Part shown: positions 61,105 through 64,000 of the stretch, in pieces
How positions within the stretch are numbered: the first letter of the stretch is position 1
How the letters are laid out: each line of letters opens with the position of its first letter
From: Herbaspirillum sp. meg3
GTDB lineage: Bacteria; Pseudomonadota; Gammaproteobacteria; Burkholderiales; Burkholderiaceae_D
Length of the DNA: 64,000 bases
Direction: 5' to 3'
NCBI RefSeq assembly: GCF_002257565.1
Contig: NZ_CP022736.1
Span: 3,348,001 to 3,412,000, forward strand
Position numbers and translations under genes: made by a program
Notes under the pieces: model-generated
Databases searched by the model: none
Seen by the model: the letters and a program-made list of their open reading frames with translations, nothing else
What the model was told of the DNA's origin: nothing

Positions 61105-62058
61105 ATGTGGATGCAACGTGTTTCCTCCCATCGCCGCATCTGTCCGAGAACCGTCATTGCACTGCTGGCGGCCGTGCTCTGGAACATGCCGATGACCGTA
61201 TCCGCAGCGTCGCCCGCTACGGTGTATTTCCCTTCAGAGGATGGTACCGAACTGGTGGGTTACCTGTTCCAGCCGCCCGGCGACAGCGGTACACCACACC
61301 CCGCCATCATCATGCTGCATGGCCGCAGCGGCCCCTATTCCAGCAACATCAATGCAAGGTGCTCACGCATCGGCCGCGATGTCTCATCGCCCTGCCATGC
61401 AGGCACGCTATCGCAGCGGCACAAGATGTGGGGAGAATACTGGGCCAACCACGGCTACCTCGCCTTGCACGTGGACAGCTTCGGTCCGCGTGAGCGCGCA
61501 CACGGCTATGGTCGCAATTCGCATGATCTGCCCGAACGCCAGGCGGTCAATGAAATGACAGTACGTCCGCTCGACGCCGAAGGCGCTCTCGCTTATCTGG
61601 CGAGCCGCAATGATGTGCGTAAAGACCAGATCATGCTGCAGGGCTGGTCCAATGGCGGTAGTACCGCGCTCAATGTGATGTATCGTCAGGCACAGGGAGA
61701 TTCATCGGTAGCACCTTTGCGCTTTCGCGCCGCACTGGTGTTTTACCCCGGCTGTGGCGCGCGCTCAATCCTGACCCGGCGCTATCGCAGCGATACCGAA
61801 GTCTGGATCTTTCTTGCAGAAAGCGACGAAGAAGTTTCTCCGCGCAATTGCCTGGCCGTCATGCCGTCCGACGATCCGGCAAGCCTCGTCAAAGTCATCG
61901 AGTATCACGGCGCAACGCATGACTTCGATGATCCGGGACGGGCAAGGCAGTCCATTGTTGAGAACCGTGCCGCGAAAGAAGATGTCATGCAACGTGCCAG
62001 CCTCTTATTCGATTCGCTTACCATCATTGCAGCACCTCCTGCAGGAAAAGATAATTAG
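61105..62058 (+). CDS. Exported dienelactone-hydrolase-like alpha/beta hydrolase
   Basis: A 317-residue protein with a leader (about 1-34, ending TVSAAS), so probably periplasmic. MLHGRSGPY is the oxyanion-hole segment, the nucleophile elbow GWSNGG, the acidic and His residues in LAESDEEV and YHGATHDFDDPG. Three or four cysteines in the lid region could form disulfides. It is coupled to the mipA-like gene. Substrate unknown. Confidence 0.83.
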   Translation: MWMQRVSSHRRICPRTVIALLAAVLWNMPMTVSAASPATVYFPSEDGTELVGYLFQPPGDSGTPHPAIIMLHGRSGPYSSNINARCSRIGRDVSSPCHAGTLSQRHKMWGEYWANHGYLALHVDSFGPRERAHGYGRNSHDLPERQAVNEMTVRPLDAEGALAYLASRNDVRKDQIMLQGWSNGGSTALNVMYRQAQGDSSVAPLRFRAALVFYPGCGARSILTRRYRSDTEVWIFLAESDEEVSPRNCLAVMPSDDPASLVKVIEYHGATHDFDDPGRARQSIVENRAAKEDVMQRASLLFDSLTIIAAPPAGKDN

Positions 62059-62180
62059 CTGACCCCAGCGAGGCAGGACCGCCGATGGATGGGGTAATAT
62101 CCCACTTCATCATTTTTCTGCTTATTACCTCCGGCCAGGCACTCGCCCCGGAGACTTCTGCACAAAGGCTTAGTTTGCTC

Positions 62181-62945
62181 ATGAAAATTGCGACATGGAA
62201 CGTTAATTCTTTGAAGGTCCGCCTGCCTCAAGTGCTGCAATGGCTGGGCGACAATCCTATCGATGTGCTGTGCCTGCAAGAAACCAAACTGACGGACGAC
62301 AAATTTCCTCTGGCTGAGATCAATGCCGCCGGCTATCAGGTTGTCTACACCGGGCAGAAAACTTACAACGGCGTTGCCATCCTGTCGCGCCATCCGATCC
62401 ATGACGTGGTCAAAAACAATCCGCTTTTTGAAGACGAGCAGCAGCGCATCATCGCCGCGACCATCGAAGGCATCCGCTTCGTTTGCGCGTACATCCCGAA
62501 TGGGCAGGCGCCGGATTCGGAAAAATTCCAATATAAGCTGAAATGGTTGGCTGCCCTGCACGAATGGTTGGCGCAAGAACAGTTGCAGCATCCGAAGCTG
62601 GCCTTGCTCGGTGACTACAACATTGCGCCGGAAGACCGCGACGTACACGATCCGGCAGCCTGGGTCGGTCAGAATCTGGTATCGGAGCCGGAACGCGCTG
62701 CGTTTCAGCATTTGCAAAAGATGGGCTTCACCGATGCTTTCCGCATGTTTGAACAACCGGAAAAAATCTATAGCTGGTGGGACTATCGCCAGATGGGTTT
62801 CCGCCTTAACAAGGGCCTGCGCATCGACCATATCCTGTTGACCGCACCGCTGGCTGCACAATGCACTGCCTGCGTGATCGACAAGGTGCCGCGCAAGTGG
62901 GAGCAACCGTCGGATCACACGCCGGTCATAGCGACACTGGAATAG
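62181..62945 (+). CDS. xthA: Exodeoxyribonuclease III
   Basis: A 254-residue EEP-family AP endonuclease/exonuclease for base-excision repair. MKIATWNVNSLKVRLPQVLQWL, LCLQETKL (catalytic Glu), GDYNIAPEDRDVHDP and RIDHILLT are all present, ending in the catalytic PSDHTPV. The ATG at 62181 is used; the longer frame to 62085 is not supported. Confidence 0.95.
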   Translation: MKIATWNVNSLKVRLPQVLQWLGDNPIDVLCLQETKLTDDKFPLAEINAAGYQVVYTGQKTYNGVAILSRHPIHDVVKNNPLFEDEQQRIIAATIEGIRFVCAYIPNGQAPDSEKFQYKLKWLAALHEWLAQEQLQHPKLALLGDYNIAPEDRDVHDPAAWVGQNLVSEPERAAFQHLQKMGFTDAFRMFEQPEKIYSWWDYRQMGFRLNKGLRIDHILLTAPLAAQCTACVIDKVPRKWEQPSDHTPVIATLE

Positions 62946-62984
62946 TGTCCGACACAAGATGCATGGGCTACAAACTTGCCCATG

Positions 62985-63012
62985 AAAAAAGCCCACCAAG
63001 GTGGGCTTTTTT
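62985..63012 (+). terminator. Terminator of xthA
   Basis: 13-bp stem aaaaaagcccacc / ggtgggctttttt with a 2-nt nominal loop. It lies between convergent genes and is bidirectional. Confidence 0.92.
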
Positions 63013-63041
63013 ATTGATGTACATCGACTGCTCAAAACCAT

Positions 63042-64000
63042 TCACACAGATAAGGGTGTCAAACCGCGCTCATGACGCCGGATGCAATGCATCACCACTA
63101 ACGTGAATAGTCCCCCGAAGGCCATACACGCCGCCAGAAACAACATCGGTGCAATCGTGCTGCCGGTGCTTTCGCGAATCATCGGCACGACGTTCTGCGC
63201 AATAAAGCCACCAAGGTTGCCGATGGAGTTGATCGCAGCAATACCTGCCGCTGCACTCGCGCCCGTCAAAAAGCGACCGGGCAAGGTCCAAAAACATGGC
63301 AAGACGGTAAAGCTGCACGCTGCTGCCAGACAGAGCATGGCGAACTTTACAAAGGAATTGTCGAAGTACACACTCCCGATCAGGCAAACAGCACCGAACA
63401 AGGCCGGAAACAGAATATTGCGGACAGGATCTTCCGTGCGTCCCGGTTTACGCGGCACCCACCACAAGACCAGCGTCACCAGCATCCAGGGAATCATATT
63501 GATAAAGCCGTTGAGCGTATTACCGACGCCAAAACTCTTAACGATGGTGGGTAACCAATAACTCAGCCCGTAAGAAGACAACGGGAAAAAGATCAGGAAG
63601 AACGCCAGCAACAACACCCGGTAATCGAGCAAGGTCTTGAAAGGATTCTCGTGACCACTCCCGCCTGTCTGCACCAACTCCTGCTGCTCGCGTGCGAGTC
63701 GTCTTTGCAACCAGCCGCGCTCTTCCGGGTTGAGAAAATGTGCTTGCTCAGGTGAGGCAGGCAAACAATAAAAGACGACGAACGCCAGTGCCACCGCTGG
63801 CAATCCGGTGAAGATAAACGTCAGCTGCCAGCCTTGCAGGCCGAACAAACCGTCCAGATCAAGCAACGCGCCGCCAATCGGTGCGCCGATCATATTGGCG
63901 ATACTGCTGCCGATCAAGAAGTAACCGATCATGCGGCTGCGATGTTTTTGCGGAAACCACAATGTCAGGTAATACAGCACGCCCGGATAAAAGCCCGCCT
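63042..64000 (-). CDS. MFS anion:cation symporter (5' part cut by window edge)
   Basis: The C-terminal 319 residues or so of an ACS-family MFS transporter. Reading in from the edge, AGFYPGVLYYLTLWFPQKHRSRMIGYF is the helix 4-5 signature of this family. The rest contains helices 5-12, the central loop NPEERGWLQRRLAREQQEL and a closing HCIRRHERGLTPLSV. ACS members carry sugar acids such as galactonate, glucarate and tartrate. Ligand not readable. The N-terminus is outside the window. Confidence 0.88.
   Translation of the reverse strand, partial: AGFYPGVLYYLTLWFPQKHRSRMIGYFLIGSSIANMIGAPIGGALLDLDGLFGLQGWQLTFIFTGLPAVALAFVVFYCLPASPEQAHFLNPEERGWLQRRLAREQQELVQTGGSGHENPFKTLLDYRVLLLAFFLIFFPLSSYGLSYWLPTIVKSFGVGNTLNGFINMIPWMLVTLVLWWVPRKPGRTEDPVRNILFPALFGAVCLIGSVYFDNSFVKFAMLCLAAACSFTVLPCFWTLPGRFLTGASAAAGIAAINSIGNLGGFIAQNVVPMIRESTGSTIAPMLFLAACMAFGGLFTLVVMHCIRRHERGLTPLSV

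Overview
The window looks like an ordinary stretch of chromosome from a betaproteobacterium of the order Burkholderiales, most likely Oxalobacteraceae (Herbaspirillum-like). The call rests on gene content: EarP next to an EF-P that carries arginine 32, a DUF3460 gene, the cysB / NirA-type cysI / DUF934 / cysH / cysD / cysN order, metG divergent from apbC, and gltX beside tRNA genes. This assignment is inference, as no rRNA lies in the window. I saw no integrase, transposase, CRISPR array or replication origin. Both ends cut genes: ohr at the left and an MFS transporter at the right.

Layout. 0-2.9 kb: peroxide-sensing ohr/ohrR, then a MarR-GNAT fusion regulator divergent from an SDR oxidoreductase. 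3.0-5.0 kb: earP-efp (translation at polyproline stretches). 5.2-6.3 kb: a MarR gene and a DUF4865 gene whose promoters share a 21-bp box. 6.4-8.4 kb: a GntR regulator divergent from denD (D-erythronate dehydrogenase), with a 140-bp imperfect palindrome between them. 8.6-13.5 kb: mmsB, mmsA and an orphan branched-chain-type binding protein, divergent from a LysR gene. 13.5-15.0 kb: a PfpI-like gene and an enoyl-CoA hydratase. 15.0-17.6 kb: a hairpin-rich non-coding tract, two tRNA-Glu, one tRNA-Ala and gltX. 17.7-22.1 kb: DUF4399, apbC, metG and a GNAT. 22.3-27.4 kb: a tightly coupled operon of SorC regulator, GlpD-like dehydrogenase, HAD phosphatase and Na/Pi transporter. 27.4-32.6 kb: a TetR/hydrolase pair, a lipoprotein, DUF3460, scpA, panC and btuF. 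32.8-38.8 kb: a chemoreceptor and btuB-btuC-btuD behind a cobalamin riboswitch. 39.0-41.9 kb: cheZ-cheA with a sigma-28-like promoter. 42.0-43.3 kb: a CLC channel. 43.3-51.6 kb: the sulfate assimilation cluster (cysB, TSUP permease, cysI, DUF934, cysH, cysD, cysN, cobA). 51.6-56.3 kb: csaA, cbiX, lptG, lptF and pepA. 57.2-58.2 kb: a Cro/CI-like pair. 58.2-64 kb: MFS/HxlR, MipA, an alpha/beta hydrolase, xthA and an MFS fragment.

How genes work together. The cys cluster forms one route: sulfate or sulfite transport (TSUP), activation to APS (CysDN), reduction by an iron-sulfur APS reductase (CysH), reduction of sulfite (CysI, which needs siroheme), and supply of the first siroheme step by CobA. 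CbiX, a single-domain chelatase that could finish siroheme, sits at the end of the lptFG operon. The btu genes take up cobalamin under a riboswitch. The SorC-GlpD-HAD-Na/Pi operon suggests use of a phosphorylated polyol with disposal of surplus phosphate.

The points most worth follow-up are the SorC-GlpD-HAD-Na/Pi operon, DUF934 as a possible partner of a sulfite reductase that has no CysJ nearby, the hairpin array at 15.3 kb whose stems vary but stay paired, the 140-bp palindrome before denD, and an S24-type repressor that appears to have lost its catalytic lysine.
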